From Ignavibacteriales bacterium (GTDB lineage: Bacteria > Bacteroidota > Ignavibacteria > Ignavibacteriales > Ignavibacteriaceae): a stretch of DNA of 64,000 bases. The position numbers and the translations under genes were made by a program. The notes under the pieces were generated by a model. That model did no database searches and was not told the DNA's origin. It saw nothing but the letters and a program-made list of their open reading frames with translations. The stretch spans positions 558,001 through 622,000 of the forward strand of contig JADJEI010000001.1 in the NCBI GenBank assembly GCA_016709155.1, written 5' to 3'. Shown one piece after another: positions 1 through 9,060 of this stretch. Every line of letters starts with the position of its first letter. The stretch's first letter is position 1.

Positions 1-111
1 AAAGTTGATTTAATTTTAATCCTTGCAGAACATGGCTATCCACCAGTTCCAAAAGATGAAGTCTTCAAAGAAATTTTCGAACAAGCTGAAAACTTTAAAA
101 AGTATTTATAA
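1..111 (+). CDS. hsdR: C-terminal end of type I restriction endonuclease subunit R (partial)
   Basis: The window opens inside an ORF that reads through 36 codons to TAA at 109-111. The readable tail contains AEHGYPPVPKDEVFKEIFEQ followed by AENFKKYL. This resembles the extreme C-terminus of HsdR proteins (the helical DUF3387-type tail), where a GYPP...EV...I.EQAE.F pattern is usual. HsdR is the ATP-dependent translocase and nuclease subunit of type I restriction-modification systems. Only the tail is visible, so no motor or nuclease motif can be checked, and hsdM and hsdS would have to lie upstream. The identification rests on recall of the family's tail. Confidence 0.6.
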   Translation, partial: KVDLILILAEHGYPPVPKDEVFKEIFEQAENFKKYL

Positions 112-376
112 AACATTTTGTAGGTAATTCAATGGAAATTCTAATTAGTCAATCCTTAAAAACCCCAAATAGATAAGGAAGGGATAAAAAAAGATAGGAA
201 AAAAAATCACAGATCATTTTATTCTTTTTGTTAAAAGCCACACTGGATCAGAAACATCCAGCCTGTTATTTGTTTGATTGCATATTATTGCAACAGAAAA
301 TAAATTTTAAAATAAATTAAATCAAAACTACTGCTATGAACATTTTAAAACTAAATGAGGTAGAGAAAATACAATT

Positions 377-1051
377 ATGAATAAGATAATTAAATTTGGT
401 GAAGATGTTGAAGGATATAACATCCCCGTATTAAATGAACGGGAAATAAGAGCAGCAGCAGGAATATTCTTTTTATTTATGTTAATCTCTTTAATGCTAA
501 TCCTAACTAAGGAAGATTTTTTACTGATAAAATATGTTATAATTATATTCCTTACCGATTTATTAATACGGGTCTTTGTTAATCCTAAATTTTCTCCCGC
601 ATTAATAATCGGACGTTTGATAGTCCGGAATCAGGTACCCGAATATGTTGGAGCTAAACAAAAAAAGTTTGCCTGGATAATCGGTATCGTTTTAGCAACT
701 ATGATGTTCATTTTGCTGGTTGTAATAAATGCATACAGCCTGATAACGGGTATTACCTGTCTGATTTGCCTTGTATTCCTGTTCTTTGAATCTGCGTTTG
801 GTATTTGTTTAGGCTGTAAATTTTATTCAATGTTTTATAAAGAAAAAGCTCAATACTGCCCTGGTGAAATTTGCGATATAAAATCAAAACAAGATATTCA
901 AAAAACATCAGTGATTCAGTTACTTATTGTTTTTGGACTTATTGCATACATATTCCTTACGGTATTTTTATTTAATGATAATTTTAGTAAAAAACCTTTC
1001 GACATGTTTGGAACAAACAGTTCTAAACAGGCTGAGATAAATACAAAGTAA
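377..1051 (+). CDS. DUF4395 family membrane protein
   Basis: A 224-residue integral membrane protein with hydrophobic stretches near residues 28-65, 95-140 and 180-200. It carries the DUF4395 pattern: an N-terminal D..NE.E.RA segment, a P.FSPALIIGRL loop, and a cysteine-containing FESAFGICLGCKFY motif near residues 136-149. The function of the family is unknown; members are often encoded near thiol/sulfur genes, and the paired cysteines suggest a redox or metal role (inference). The 265 bp upstream (112-376) hold no gene; I see only a short hairpin, CTGGAT...ATCCAG, near 243-261. It is the first intact gene after the hsdR end and is not obviously part of the cassette array. Confidence 0.7.
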   Translation: MNKIIKFGEDVEGYNIPVLNEREIRAAAGIFFLFMLISLMLILTKEDFLLIKYVIIIFLTDLLIRVFVNPKFSPALIIGRLIVRNQVPEYVGAKQKKFAWIIGIVLATMMFILLVVINAYSLITGITCLICLVFLFFESAFGICLGCKFYSMFYKEKAQYCPGEICDIKSKQDIQKTSVIQLLIVFGLIAYIFLTVFLFNDNFSKKPFDMFGTNSSKQAEINTK

Positions 1052-1153
1052 AATTTATTGAAGTTACCAGGATTTTAAAGTAAAAATAGATGAATAAAAG
1101 TGGAAATTGAAATGGAAGACATTTGATTGGAAGCGCCGGGAAACCCCATCCTT

Positions 1154-1180
1154 CGCAAAGCTCCAAACCGCTGCTGCAAG
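1154..1180 (+). repeat. attC-like right-half remnant
   Basis: The stretch CGCAAAG-CTCCAAACCG-CTGCTGCAAG just upstream of the VOC gene matches, with two or three changes, the right arm of the full palindrome at 14117-14145 (ACGCAAAGCCCGAAACCG then TTAGCTGCAAG). No matching left arm is evident, so this looks like a decayed or recombined site at the first array junction. Confidence 0.45.
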
Positions 1181-1210
1181 TATATTGAACCGCAAAGCCT
1201 ATTTTGAATA

Positions 1211-1882
1211 ATGAATATTTTAGAAATAGAAATACAAACCGACAACCTTAACAAAACGCAAAAATTTTATTCTGAACTTTTGAAATTACAGACAAAAAAT
1301 AAAAACCAAAACTCCATTTCGTTTTTAGCCGGGCAATCAACCTTAACTTTTATTAAATCAAATAAATTAAAACCGAAATATCATTTTGCATTTAATATCC
1401 CCCGCAATAAACTCGACGAAGCAATAATATGGACATCTGCAAAACTTGACCTTATTAAAAACGCGGACAATGAAATTGTTTCGAACTTTGAAAGCTGGAA
1501 TGCAAAGGCAATTTATTTTTATGACAACAATGGGAATATTTTAGAATTCATTGCACGTTTTGACCTTGATAATGCTGCAGATGAAGCCTTTGACATTTCA
1601 TCCATTCAATCTATAAGTGAAATCGGAATAGTAACGGATGCCCCAATAAAACTTGCTGATAAATTAGTTAAAGAAAAAAACTTATACTTTTTTGCAAAAG
1701 GTTCTAAAAGTGAAAAGTTTGTTACACTTGGCAGCGATAATGGTTTAATAATAATTGTAGAGACAAACAGAAAATGGTATCCGACAGAACAGGAAGCCGA
1801 AAAACATTTTACAAAAATAAAAATATCAACAAACGGTTTAACAAGAGTAATTACAATGAACGAAGAGAATGTCAGCAGGTAA
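1211..1882 (+). CDS. VOC (glyoxalase/bleomycin-resistance) superfamily protein
   Basis: A 223-residue protein with two vicinal-oxygen-chelate half modules. The first has an N-terminal I.I.TDNL..TQKFYSELL start and a characteristic DNNGNILEFIARF strand-turn near residues 104-116. The second begins near residue 136 (ISEIGIVTDAP). VOC proteins are metal-dependent isomerases, dioxygenases or drug-binding proteins; no substrate can be inferred. It stands alone between two attC-like repeats and has no convincing promoter, as expected of a cassette gene. The start is the ATG that begins the conserved first strand. Confidence 0.75.
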   Translation: MNILEIEIQTDNLNKTQKFYSELLKLQTKNKNQNSISFLAGQSTLTFIKSNKLKPKYHFAFNIPRNKLDEAIIWTSAKLDLIKNADNEIVSNFESWNAKAIYFYDNNGNILEFIARFDLDNAADEAFDISSIQSISEIGIVTDAPIKLADKLVKEKNLYFFAKGSKSEKFVTLGSDNGLIIIVETNRKWYPTEQEAEKHFTKIKISTNGLTRVITMNEENVSR

Positions 1883-2045
1883 CCGCACATTTGCAATAGG
1901 AGGGGTTTTCCTGATGAAAAATGGCGAGACAGTTTTGCGGTTATAGATAGTTTAGTTCTTCGTATTCATCCTGAACCTTCGGGATGGTGAAAATCGCCTC
2001 CAACACTTCTGCGCATGCGCATAAAAAAACGCAACGTTTTGCTCC
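1883..2045 (+). repeat. attC-like left half plus palindromes
   Basis: Directly after the VOC stop comes ACATTTGCAATAGGAGGGG, nearly the same as the segment at 18090-18108 (AGATTTGCAATAGGTGGGG). This behaves as the left arm of a second palindrome subtype. The spacer also holds CATCC...GGATG (about 1970-1987), a perfect 12-bp palindrome TGCGCATGCGCA at 2010-2021, and AAAACGCAACGTTTT near 2027-2040. I see no gene here. Confidence 0.45.
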
Positions 2046-2082
2046 GCTTATGATTATACTATTATAAAAAAAAGAAAATATT

Positions 2083-2652
2083 TTGAATGAAGAGAAACTA
2101 CTTAAGGAAGTCGAAAATGACCCTCAGAAATTCGGGGAGATATATGAGGCATTCTATAAGAAAATTTTCGGGTAGGTATTCAGAAGAACTACTAACTATG
2201 ATGCAGCTAAAGATATTGCGGCTGAGACGTTCCTTAAAGCATATACCGGTATCGGAAAATTCAAGTATCGAAATATCTCAGTTCTGTACTGGCTTTACAG
2301 GATCGCCACAAATGAGCTTAATAAATATTTTAACAGCCGCAAATATTTACCGGAGTCGTTAAACAGAATCCATGAAGAGTATGGTTTTGATTTAACAGAT
2401 TATTCAAATGCCGAGACCGAAAGGATACTGCTTGAAGAAGACCTTGAAAAGCACCGGGAGTTTATGAGAATAAATGTACTTATTAAAAAGCTTGATATAA
2501 AATACCAGGAAGTAATTTCATTAAGGTTCTTTGAACAGAAATCTATTAAGGAAATTGCCGTTATCCTCAATAAAAAAGAAGGAACTGTTAAATCACTCCT
2601 CTACCGGGGTATTGATAAATTAAAAGGAAAGATTAATTGGAGAAAAACATGA
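2083..2652 (+). pseudogene. sigma-70 family (ECF-type) RNA polymerase sigma factor interrupted by TAG
   Basis: Reading from TTG 2083, one frame encodes region 2 of an ECF sigma factor (KFGEIYEAFYKKIFG, then VFRRTTNYDAAKDIAAETF, FLKAYTGIGKF and LYWLYRIATNEL) and then region 4 (LDIKYQEVISLRFF, KEIAVILNKKEGTVKSLL). The frame is broken once, by an in-frame TAG at 2173-2175, where family members usually have an aromatic residue (TAT/TAC expected in IFGYV). No frame change is needed, so this is a nonsense codon or a single-base call error. ECF sigma factors redirect RNA polymerase. The stop overlaps the ATG of the next membrane protein by 4 nt, suggesting translational coupling. If the stop is real, only the region 4 half could be made from internal starts. 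Confidence 0.75.
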
Positions 2653-3104
2653 AAAAAGAAGATGTTGATAAAATGCTAAGCGGTATGGATCTGCCCGATC
2701 CTGAAAAGATAACGCACCAGCAGGAATTAAAAATTCCACTGTTAAGCTTTAAGAAATCATCAAGAGCAGGGTTGTGGCTGCTAGTCCTGCCAACGATAGT
2801 TGCAATTACTGTTATACTTAAATACGAACTGGGAATATTCTCATCTTTTATAGATCTCATCGGAAGCTTCTTTGATGCTATTGACAGGAACCAGTTTCTT
2901 ACTTTCTTAATCCCTGTAATTTTTATAGGGCTCCCTTTAGCTGCTATGATTATAAACCTTTTGGCATTCTGCCATTTTACAGTTATAAAAGGAAAAAAAG
3001 AACTCCTTGTAACTGTTAAATACCGTCCCCTTAACATAGCAGTATTTTTATTTGCGTTTGCGATAATTGTTTACTTCCTTTTGCCGGACAGACTGTCTTT
3101 TTAA
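2649..3104 (+). CDS. membrane protein coupled to sigma factor
   Basis: About 151 residues from ATG 2649, which overlaps the sigma-factor stop (ATGA) and has TTGGAG upstream; the in-frame TTG at 2637 is less likely. The N-terminal 45 residues are polar (EDVDKMLSGMDLPDPEKI..QQELKIPLL) and are followed by three hydrophobic segments (about 48-65, 88-110 and 130-147). The topology and the tight coupling to an ECF sigma gene are what one would expect of an anti-sigma or sensor partner, but no zinc-binding anti-sigma motif (HxxxCxxC) is present. Function is therefore unassigned. Confidence 0.65.
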   Translation: MKKEDVDKMLSGMDLPDPEKITHQQELKIPLLSFKKSSRAGLWLLVLPTIVAITVILKYELGIFSSFIDLIGSFFDAIDRNQFLTFLIPVIFIGLPLAAMIINLLAFCHFTVIKGKKELLVTVKYRPLNIAVFLFAFAIIVYFLLPDRLSF

Positions 3105-3242
3105 CGGGGCATTAATTGTCGGTGATGAATCAGGAATGGAATATTGCAAATCAACCGGATATAAAATTCTGGCTTAATTCAATAAGCAAAATTATTATTT
3201 AAAAAATAATGAAACTAAAACCATTGAATAGAAAGTCAAAAA

Positions 3243-4574
3243 ATGCGAAAAAAAATCTTTTTAACAATTCTGCTCACAGGACTTTCATTCGGGACAGTTT
3301 TTTCTCAAGGTTTAAATAAATCTAAACTTGACAGCTTGTTTAATATACTTATTGAAAAGAATAAGGGAATGGGCAGTTTGTCACTTTCCAAAAATGGCAC
3401 TGTGCTTTATAGCAGAGCTATTGGATACAGCTTCATTTCAGGTATGGAGAAAATTTCTGCAACAGAAAAAACAAAGTATCGCATTGGATCAATCACTAAA
3501 ATGTTCACTGCGACAATGATTTTCCAACTAATTGAGGAAGGAAAATTAAATCTTACAACGACATTAGATAAATACTTTCCGAAGCTTCCAAACGCAGACA
3601 AAATTACAATCAGTAATTTACTTAATCACAGAAGCGGATTACATGAATTTACAGACGACCCTGACTATGATACCTGGATGGCAGTACCGAAAACACAGGA
3701 TGAAATACTTGCACTCATCTCTAAACATAACGTTGATTTTCAACCTAATGAAAAAGCGGATTACAGCAATTCAAACTACGTTATTTTAGGATACATCTTA
3801 GAAATGGTTTCTAAACAGTCCTATTTAAAAAATTTAGAGGAAAGAATAACTTCTAAAATTGGTCTTTCAAATACTTACGCGGGTAGTAAGATTAATAAAA
3901 ATAATAATGAAAGTTTTTCATATCGGTTTGATGGTAATTGGGAACAAGCAAACGAAACTGACATGAGTATCCCGAGTGGAGCAGGCTGTATTGTTTCAAC
4001 ACCGACCGACTTAACCAAGTTTATTGAAGCATTATTTTCTTTAAAACTCGTTTCAGAAAATAGTCTAACCCAAATGAAAACCATCACAGATAACTATGGA
4101 ATGGGGATGCGACAAATCCCTTTCTATACAAAAAGAGCCTACGGACACAATGGACGCATAGATGGCTTTGTATCAAATTTGGCTTATTTTCCTGAGGATA
4201 GTTTAGCAATCTCATTTTGTTCTAACGGTGAAATATACCCTGTAAACGGGATCTTAATTGGTGTGTTAAGCATTTATTTTAATAAAGAATATTCTATACC
4301 GACATTTAATGACATTTCTATAACGACAGAAGACTTAGACAAATATTTAGGAGTGTATTCAACACCTGAACTTCCGGCGTTAACGATAATTATAACAAAA
4401 GATAATCTGATATTGATGGCTCAAGGTACAGGTGAGCCTGCTATTCCATTAGAGGCAACTGAAAAAGACATATTTGAGTTTTTAAGAGCAGGAATAAAAT
4501 TGGAATTTAAACCAACTAAAAATCAGATGATATATTCACAAGGCGGAGAATCTTTTACTATGACAAGGGAGTAA
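3243..4574 (+). CDS. serine hydrolase of the beta-lactamase class C / penicillin-binding family
   Basis: A 443-residue secreted protein with an N-terminal signal peptide (residues 1-21, hydrophobic LTILLTGLSFGTVFS). The PF00144-type active site is complete: S83-I-T-K86 with the nucleophilic serine, Y174-S-N176 as the general-base motif, and H302-N-G304 in place of the KTG triad. Family members hydrolyse D-amino-acid peptides, esters or beta-lactams, and substrate cannot be told from the motifs. A C-terminal DUF3471-like beta domain probably occupies residues 355-443. It is a single-gene unit followed by the long repeat at 4601. True AmpC-type resistance is possible but not shown. Confidence 0.8.
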   Translation: MRKKIFLTILLTGLSFGTVFSQGLNKSKLDSLFNILIEKNKGMGSLSLSKNGTVLYSRAIGYSFISGMEKISATEKTKYRIGSITKMFTATMIFQLIEEGKLNLTTTLDKYFPKLPNADKITISNLLNHRSGLHEFTDDPDYDTWMAVPKTQDEILALISKHNVDFQPNEKADYSNSNYVILGYILEMVSKQSYLKNLEERITSKIGLSNTYAGSKINKNNNESFSYRFDGNWEQANETDMSIPSGAGCIVSTPTDLTKFIEALFSLKLVSENSLTQMKTITDNYGMGMRQIPFYTKRAYGHNGRIDGFVSNLAYFPEDSLAISFCSNGEIYPVNGILIGVLSIYFNKEYSIPTFNDISITTEDLDKYLGVYSTPELPALTIIITKDNLILMAQGTGEPAIPLEATEKDIFEFLRAGIKLEFKPTKNQMIYSQGGESFTMTRE

Positions 4575-4600
4575 ATCAACAAACCCCTAATAGCAGGTTG

Positions 4601-4755
4601 GCAAAATGGCGGCTGATGAATTTATGATTTATAAAATTATTTTTTTATCTTAGCGCAAGAAATAAATACAGCCATTTATGGCACAAAGCCAGTGGCAATG
4701 CCATTGTATATGTGCATGTTTATGGGTGGGATAAATAAGTTAGCCATCATTTTGA
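4601..4755 (+). repeat. long interspersed repeat, copy A (inverted ends)
   Basis: First of three copies. The left end GCAAAATGGCGGCTGATGAA (4601-4620) is complementary with mismatches to the right end TAGCCATCATTTT (4741-4753). The inner core of about 130 bp is shared with copies at 6052 and 12889, including TTTTTTATCTTAGCGCAAGA, the small palindrome GCCATTTATGGC and TGTGCATGTTTATG. It separates the serine hydrolase from the PaiB gene and has no ORF. Confidence 0.8.
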
Positions 4756-4792
4756 GACGACCCAAGATAAAAGACAATAAAACGGAAAAAAA

Positions 4793-5461
4793 ATGTATAA
4801 TTTTTCATACTTTAAAGAAAAAGACAAGCAGACAATTTTGGATTTTATAGAGGAAAACCCGTTTGCATTTATGACAGGAAGTTTTTTATCGGGTGGACAA
4901 GTTGCAACACAAATTCCAATTTTATTTGAAGAAAGGAATGGCGAACTGTTTTTGCAGGGACATATTATGCGAAACACTGACCATCATAAAGCTTTCGTTG
5001 AAAACCCTAATGCTTTGCTTGTGTTTACTGGACCGAGTTGCTATGTAAGTGCTTCTTGGTATAGCAATCCACAAATTGGTTCTACTTGGAATTATATGAG
5101 TGTTCATACAGGCGGACAAGTCAATTTTATGTCAAATGACGAACTAATAGCATTTATGCGAAAATTGACATTGAAATTCGAAAAAGGCAATGCACAATCG
5201 CTAACATTCTACGACAATCTTCCTGACAGTTTTTTAAGTAAGATGATGCCAGCCATTGTTGGTTTTGAAATTAAAGCAGAAAAATTAGAGAATGTATTTA
5301 AACTCAGCCAGAACAGAGATAAAAAAAGTTATCTCAATATTATTTCAAAACTTGAAGAGCAAGGTGGAAACAGTGCTTTAATCGCATTAGAAATGAGAAA
5401 GAGAAAAGACGAACTATTTCCTGCTGACGTTGAATGGGATGGTTCAAAATTTGACTCGTGA
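4793..5461 (+). CDS. paiB: PaiB-type FMN-binding protein
   Basis: A 222-residue protein of the FMN_bind_2 family. Recognisable blocks are the N-terminal NPFAFMTGS followed by ATQIPILFE (residues 24-47), GHIMRNTDHHKAF (56-68), the FTGPSCYVSASWY flavin-fold motif (79-91) and TWNYMSVHTGG (98-108). Bacillus PaiB was described as a negative regulator of protease and sporulation genes; most homologues are split-barrel FMN proteins of unknown role. It is a single gene between repeat copies. In this setting it is more likely a cargo cassette than a regulator of its neighbours (inference). Confidence 0.8.
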   Translation: MYNFSYFKEKDKQTILDFIEENPFAFMTGSFLSGGQVATQIPILFEERNGELFLQGHIMRNTDHHKAFVENPNALLVFTGPSCYVSASWYSNPQIGSTWNYMSVHTGGQVNFMSNDELIAFMRKLTLKFEKGNAQSLTFYDNLPDSFLSKMMPAIVGFEIKAEKLENVFKLSQNRDKKSYLNIISKLEEQGGNSALIALEMRKRKDELFPADVEWDGSKFDS

Positions 5462-5470
5462 GAACTAATA

Positions 5471-5520
5471 AACAACGAACCGCTAACAAGGAGTTTGCGA
5501 TAGCGCTGATAGTGACAAAC
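5471..5520 (+). repeat. attC-like left arm
   Basis: Ten bases after the paiB stop is AACAACGAACCGCTAACAAG (5471-5490), then GGAGTTTGCGATAGCG. The same AACAACGAAC...TAAC string follows the stops of other unrelated genes at 10499 and 16489. The right arm is not clear, so this copy is short (about 50 bp). Confidence 0.55.
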
Positions 5521-5539
5521 GGAAACATTAAGATAAAAA

Positions 5540-6001
5540 ATGACAACTGAAATTATAACAACAACACCTGATTGTGAAATTGTAAGTTCAAGAATTTTTA
5601 ACACATCAAGAGAACTTGTTTTTCTTGCTTGGGCTGACCCAAACCATCTAAAAAAATGGTGGGGACCGGCAGGTTTTACAAATACCTTTAATGAATTTGA
5701 CTTTCGAGTAGGCGGAAAATGGAGTTTTATAATGCACGGACCTGACAAAGGAAACTATGCAAATGAATGTGAGTTCATAAAAATAGACATACCATCACTT
5801 ATAGCTTGGAAACGATTTTCAAAACCACTTTTTCAAGTAGTTGCGACATTTGAAGAAGTGTCTAAAGGCAAGACGAAACTTATTTTTAAAATGCTATTTA
5901 ACTCAGCAGATGATTGCAGAAAAGTAAAGGCTTTTGCGGTTGACAAAAACGAAGAAAATTTTGACAGATTAGAATATGAATTAACTAAAATGTTTTTATA
6001 A
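5540..6001 (+). CDS. SRPBCC/AHSA1 family protein
   Basis: A 153-residue protein with the Activator-of-Hsp90-homologue-1-like (START/Bet v1) fold. Characteristic features are SRIFNTSRELVFLAWADPNHLKKWWGP spread over residues 16-43, the FDFRVGGKWSFIMHGPDG-like hairpin (55-72) and EVSKGKTKLIFKM (107-119). These proteins bind hydrophobic ligands in a helix-grip cavity; ligand and role are unknown. They are frequent mobile cargo in Bacteroidota genomes. It stands alone between attC-like repeats. Confidence 0.85.
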   Translation: MTTEIITTTPDCEIVSSRIFNTSRELVFLAWADPNHLKKWWGPAGFTNTFNEFDFRVGGKWSFIMHGPDKGNYANECEFIKIDIPSLIAWKRFSKPLFQVVATFEEVSKGKTKLIFKMLFNSADDCRKVKAFAVDKNEENFDRLEYELTKMFL

Positions 6002-6020
6002 ATAAGTCAATTGACAAATA

Positions 6021-6200
6021 TGCCAGCGGCGAACATCGGTTTGTCAGTAAGGCGGTTGATGAATTTATGATTTATAATATTAATTTTTTATCTTAGCGCA
6101 AGAAATAAATACAGTCATTTATGGCACAAAGCCCACAGAGACTTGTTGTGTGTGTGCATGTTTATGACTGGTATAAATAAGTTGCAAGCAATTGGGTCGG
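6021..6200 (+). repeat. attC-like left arm fused to long interspersed repeat, copy B
   Basis: The segment begins with GCCAGCGGCGAACATCGGTT and TTGTCAGTAAG, like an attC-like left arm. At 6052 it passes into the same core as copy A (GCGGTTGATGAATTTATG, TTTTTTATCTTAGCGCAAGA, TTATGGCACAAAGCC, TGTGCATGTTTATG). The right end is GATAAATAAGTTGCAAGC-like instead of TTAGCC, so the flank, and not the core, was exchanged. No gene. Confidence 0.75.
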
Positions 6201-6266
6201 CTCCGTGGATAGCAACGACCAAGTGAACAAACTTTAAGTAACCAATGACTTCTTAGCATACAGACT

Positions 6267-7646
6267 ATGAACATGGAAAATTTATCACAAACCTCGCATT
6301 GGAACGTTTACCAAAAATTTGCATTCCGTTTTGTTTTTATTTTTTTTATCCAGTTTATCGTTTTACTGGACTGGTCTGTTAATTCTATTTTATCCTATAT
6401 CTATTATGAAGGACACCTCGCAGAATTTTTAGATATAGTCATTTCCTGGACAGGGAAACATCTTTTTCACATTCCATATACTATCATATCACCCTACGAT
6501 GGGCAGCACAACGATAGAGCTTATATCTATTTGCTTTATTTCATTATGGCAATAGTTGGCGTATTGGGCGCAATTATTTGGAGTGTATTGGACAGAAAAA
6601 GAACAAACTACCAAACGCTTTATTATTGGCTAACAGTTATCGTCCGTTACTATTTGGCATTCACACTATTCATTTTTGCGCTGGAGAAATTCTTCAAAAT
6701 GCAATTTCCTGACCTTGGTTATTATACATTGACTGAACCGCTGGGAGATATGTCACCCATGAGTTTGGCTTGGGCTTTTTTTGGATATTCTTATGGATAC
6801 AACGTTTTTATGGGTATAGCCGAAAGCGCTGCCTTGTTCCTGCTGTTCCGCAGAACAACGACATTTGGCGCATTGCTTACATTGGCGGCCCTTGCCAACG
6901 TGATGGCAGTAAACTACAATTATGATGTTCACGCTAAAATGTATCCAACGGCTTTATTTCTGTTGGCCTTTTTTCTATTACTTAAAGATTTAAAGAGATT
7001 AATGAGGTTTTTCTTTGCAGGTCAAGCTATTTCACTTCCGGTTATCAAAGCACCTGTATTCAAAAAAGGATGGATGAACATTTCAAAAAATGTGTTGAAA
7101 GTTTTAGTGATAGGTTATTTCATAGTCTTTCCGGTTAAGGACTATTTTGGTTATAAGAAAAACTCTGAAGAAAGGGGCAAGTCTAAGTCCAAAATATCCG
7201 GGGTTTATGATGTCGATACATTTGTTACAAATAAAGATACTTTATCAACTGATAATCCATTGAGGTGGAGACAAATTGTCATTGGGGATAAAATGGTTGA
7301 GGCTGCGCGTTTGAGTGGCGATAGCATTGCATTTCTATATGTATCCCTTAATGAAAAAGAAATGATAGTGTCTGGAGATCAAAAGGATTTATATACCAAA
7401 ATGCAAGAAATATATAATGAACAAGGCATCGATATTTATCCCAAAATGGATTCGATACTGATTGCACGGCAAATAGAAAGCAGCCTGCGTTTCGAATTCC
7501 CTGATTCAACTACACTAAAGCTAAAAGGAATGATCAAAAAAGATTCTGTTTTCATAACCGCCAAACGAAAACCACTTGATATAAAAAACTTCAGGTTGAT
7601 GCAAAGACGTTTTCATTGGATAACCGAAGCAGCTTATCTCCATTGA
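6267..7646 (+). CDS. DoxX-like polytopic membrane protein
   Basis: A 459-residue protein, with ATGs at 6267 and 6273. About seven hydrophobic segments lie in residues 20-250 and a further one near 275-292, followed by a soluble C-terminal domain of about 165 residues. The segment YYLAFTLFIFALEKFFKMQFP (near 130-150) and the later FGALLTLAALANVMAVNYNYDV resemble DoxX/MauE-type quinol-linked or redox membrane proteins, which is a loose family assignment. The C-terminal domain is rich in beta-strand-like segments and I do not recognise it. It is larger than most cassette genes and lies alone after repeat copy B. Confidence 0.55.
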   Translation: MNMENLSQTSHWNVYQKFAFRFVFIFFIQFIVLLDWSVNSILSYIYYEGHLAEFLDIVISWTGKHLFHIPYTIISPYDGQHNDRAYIYLLYFIMAIVGVLGAIIWSVLDRKRTNYQTLYYWLTVIVRYYLAFTLFIFALEKFFKMQFPDLGYYTLTEPLGDMSPMSLAWAFFGYSYGYNVFMGIAESAALFLLFRRTTTFGALLTLAALANVMAVNYNYDVHAKMYPTALFLLAFFLLLKDLKRLMRFFFAGQAISLPVIKAPVFKKGWMNISKNVLKVLVIGYFIVFPVKDYFGYKKNSEERGKSKSKISGVYDVDTFVTNKDTLSTDNPLRWRQIVIGDKMVEAARLSGDSIAFLYVSLNEKEMIVSGDQKDLYTKMQEIYNEQGIDIYPKMDSILIARQIESSLRFEFPDSTTLKLKGMIKKDSVFITAKRKPLDIKNFRLMQRRFHWITEAAYLH

Positions 7647-7777
7647 CGAGCGTAGGTGGGACAAAAATCTGAAGACTATACAGAAAATTGAGTGACAAAC
7701 AATAACGGACGAAACCCAACTACTTACAACAAAATGTTTCTGCAGCTTAAAACGATATTCAAAAACAAGAGAGAAAT

Positions 7778-9031
7778 ATGAAAAAGTTGAATTATTTATT
7801 TTACTTCATACTACTTACACTTCTTTATTCGTGTAGCCAGAAAAATAAAACTGAATTCTACCTTCCGGCAGAGTGGGAACCGCAGTCAGGTGTTATTGTA
7901 GGCGGACTTGATGATACTGCCACATTTGAAATGGTAAGTCAACTCGCAAAAGAAATGAAAGTATTCTGTCTTGTTTCCGATTCTACGATGGAAACTTACA
8001 AAAAGAAATTATCTGCAGTTGGTGTAAACTTAGATTCTATTCAGTTTTTGACCTCATCAACTGAATTTAGCTATGCCCAGCGTGACGGGGTGATCTTTTT
8101 AAAAAATGGAATGGGCGAAAAGAGGCTGGTAAATTTTGCCTGGAATATGTATGGCTGGTATTTTGATCCAACAATCAAAAATTATATAGACAAGGATAAG
8201 AAAAAGAGAGAACTATATACTTCCCTTCATCTAAAGGCGTTTCCGTATCCTGTATTTACCTCTTCTATGGTTAACGAAGGCGGCGCTATTGAAACAAATG
8301 GGAAAGGAACCATTTTACAAGTAGAATCAGTAAACATGCATCGTAACCCAACTATGACTAAAGAATTGCAGGAAGCTGAACTTAAAAAGGTGCTTAATGT
8401 AAAAAAGATAATATGGTTAAAAGAGGGTGCGGCAGAAGATCCGTCTGGATGGGGAACGTTAATAACTGAAAACTATTTTGGCATTGGAGTAAAGGGGCAC
8501 TTAGATGAATTTTGCCGATTTGTAAATGAAAATACCATTTTAATTTCCTTCCCCGACTCCTTAGAAGCAACACACGACCCGGTAAAAAAAATAACACTGG
8601 AGAGAATGAAAATAAATTATGAAATTTTAAAAAATGCTACTGACCAGGATGGAAAGCCATTCACTATTGTTAAAATGCCGGTGCCTGATATTGATTACAT
8701 GACTTTTGCATTAGACACAACCAGTAATAATGATGAAATAAAATTCCTTTCTCAACAAATTCTTTTTGAACAAAAAAGATTTTCAGTTGGCGACACCGTT
8801 CATTTTGTACCATCTAGTAGTTATCTTAATTTTTTGATTACAAACAAAACGGTATTTGAGTCGAAATATTGGACAGAAGGACAACCTGAAAGTTCTAAAA
8901 CAAAAGATGAGAAAGCGAAACAAATATTACAACAATATTTTCCAGATAAAAAAATCTACCAGATAAACACAGCAGAAACTAACCACAATGGAGGTGGGCT
9001 TCATTGCTGGAGCATGCAAGTACCTGAATAG
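7778..9031 (+). CDS. agmatine deiminase / peptidyl-arginine deiminase family lipoprotein
   Basis: A 417-residue protein of the PPAD (PF04371) family. It starts with a lipoprotein signal (LLTLLYSCSQ, acylated Cys near residue 19), then the family opening YLPAEWEPQSGVIVG. Catalytic elements are present: EGGAIETNGKGT (acidic and Gly-rich block near 167-178), a GHLDEFCRF histidine/aspartate motif, and the C-terminal GGGLHCWSMQ with nucleophilic Cys410. Agmatine deiminase makes N-carbamoylputrescine and ammonia. The lipoprotein signal is unusual for the cytosolic AguA type and closer to secreted Bacteroidota arginine deiminases, so the substrate is uncertain. Confidence 0.8.
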   Translation: MKKLNYLFYFILLTLLYSCSQKNKTEFYLPAEWEPQSGVIVGGLDDTATFEMVSQLAKEMKVFCLVSDSTMETYKKKLSAVGVNLDSIQFLTSSTEFSYAQRDGVIFLKNGMGEKRLVNFAWNMYGWYFDPTIKNYIDKDKKKRELYTSLHLKAFPYPVFTSSMVNEGGAIETNGKGTILQVESVNMHRNPTMTKELQEAELKKVLNVKKIIWLKEGAAEDPSGWGTLITENYFGIGVKGHLDEFCRFVNENTILISFPDSLEATHDPVKKITLERMKINYEILKNATDQDGKPFTIVKMPVPDIDYMTFALDTTSNNDEIKFLSQQILFEQKRFSVGDTVHFVPSSSYLNFLITNKTVFESKYWTEGQPESSKTKDEKAKQILQQYFPDKKIYQINTAETNHNGGGLHCWSMQVPE

Positions 9032-9060
9032 GAAAAAGGATTTCAGTTTCGGGAAAAGCT

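Noticed and set aside
2087..2362. + strand ORF MKRNYLRKSKM... near the sigma gene
   Set aside because: Out of frame with the sigma-factor similarity, which runs from 2083 in another frame; no own family pattern.
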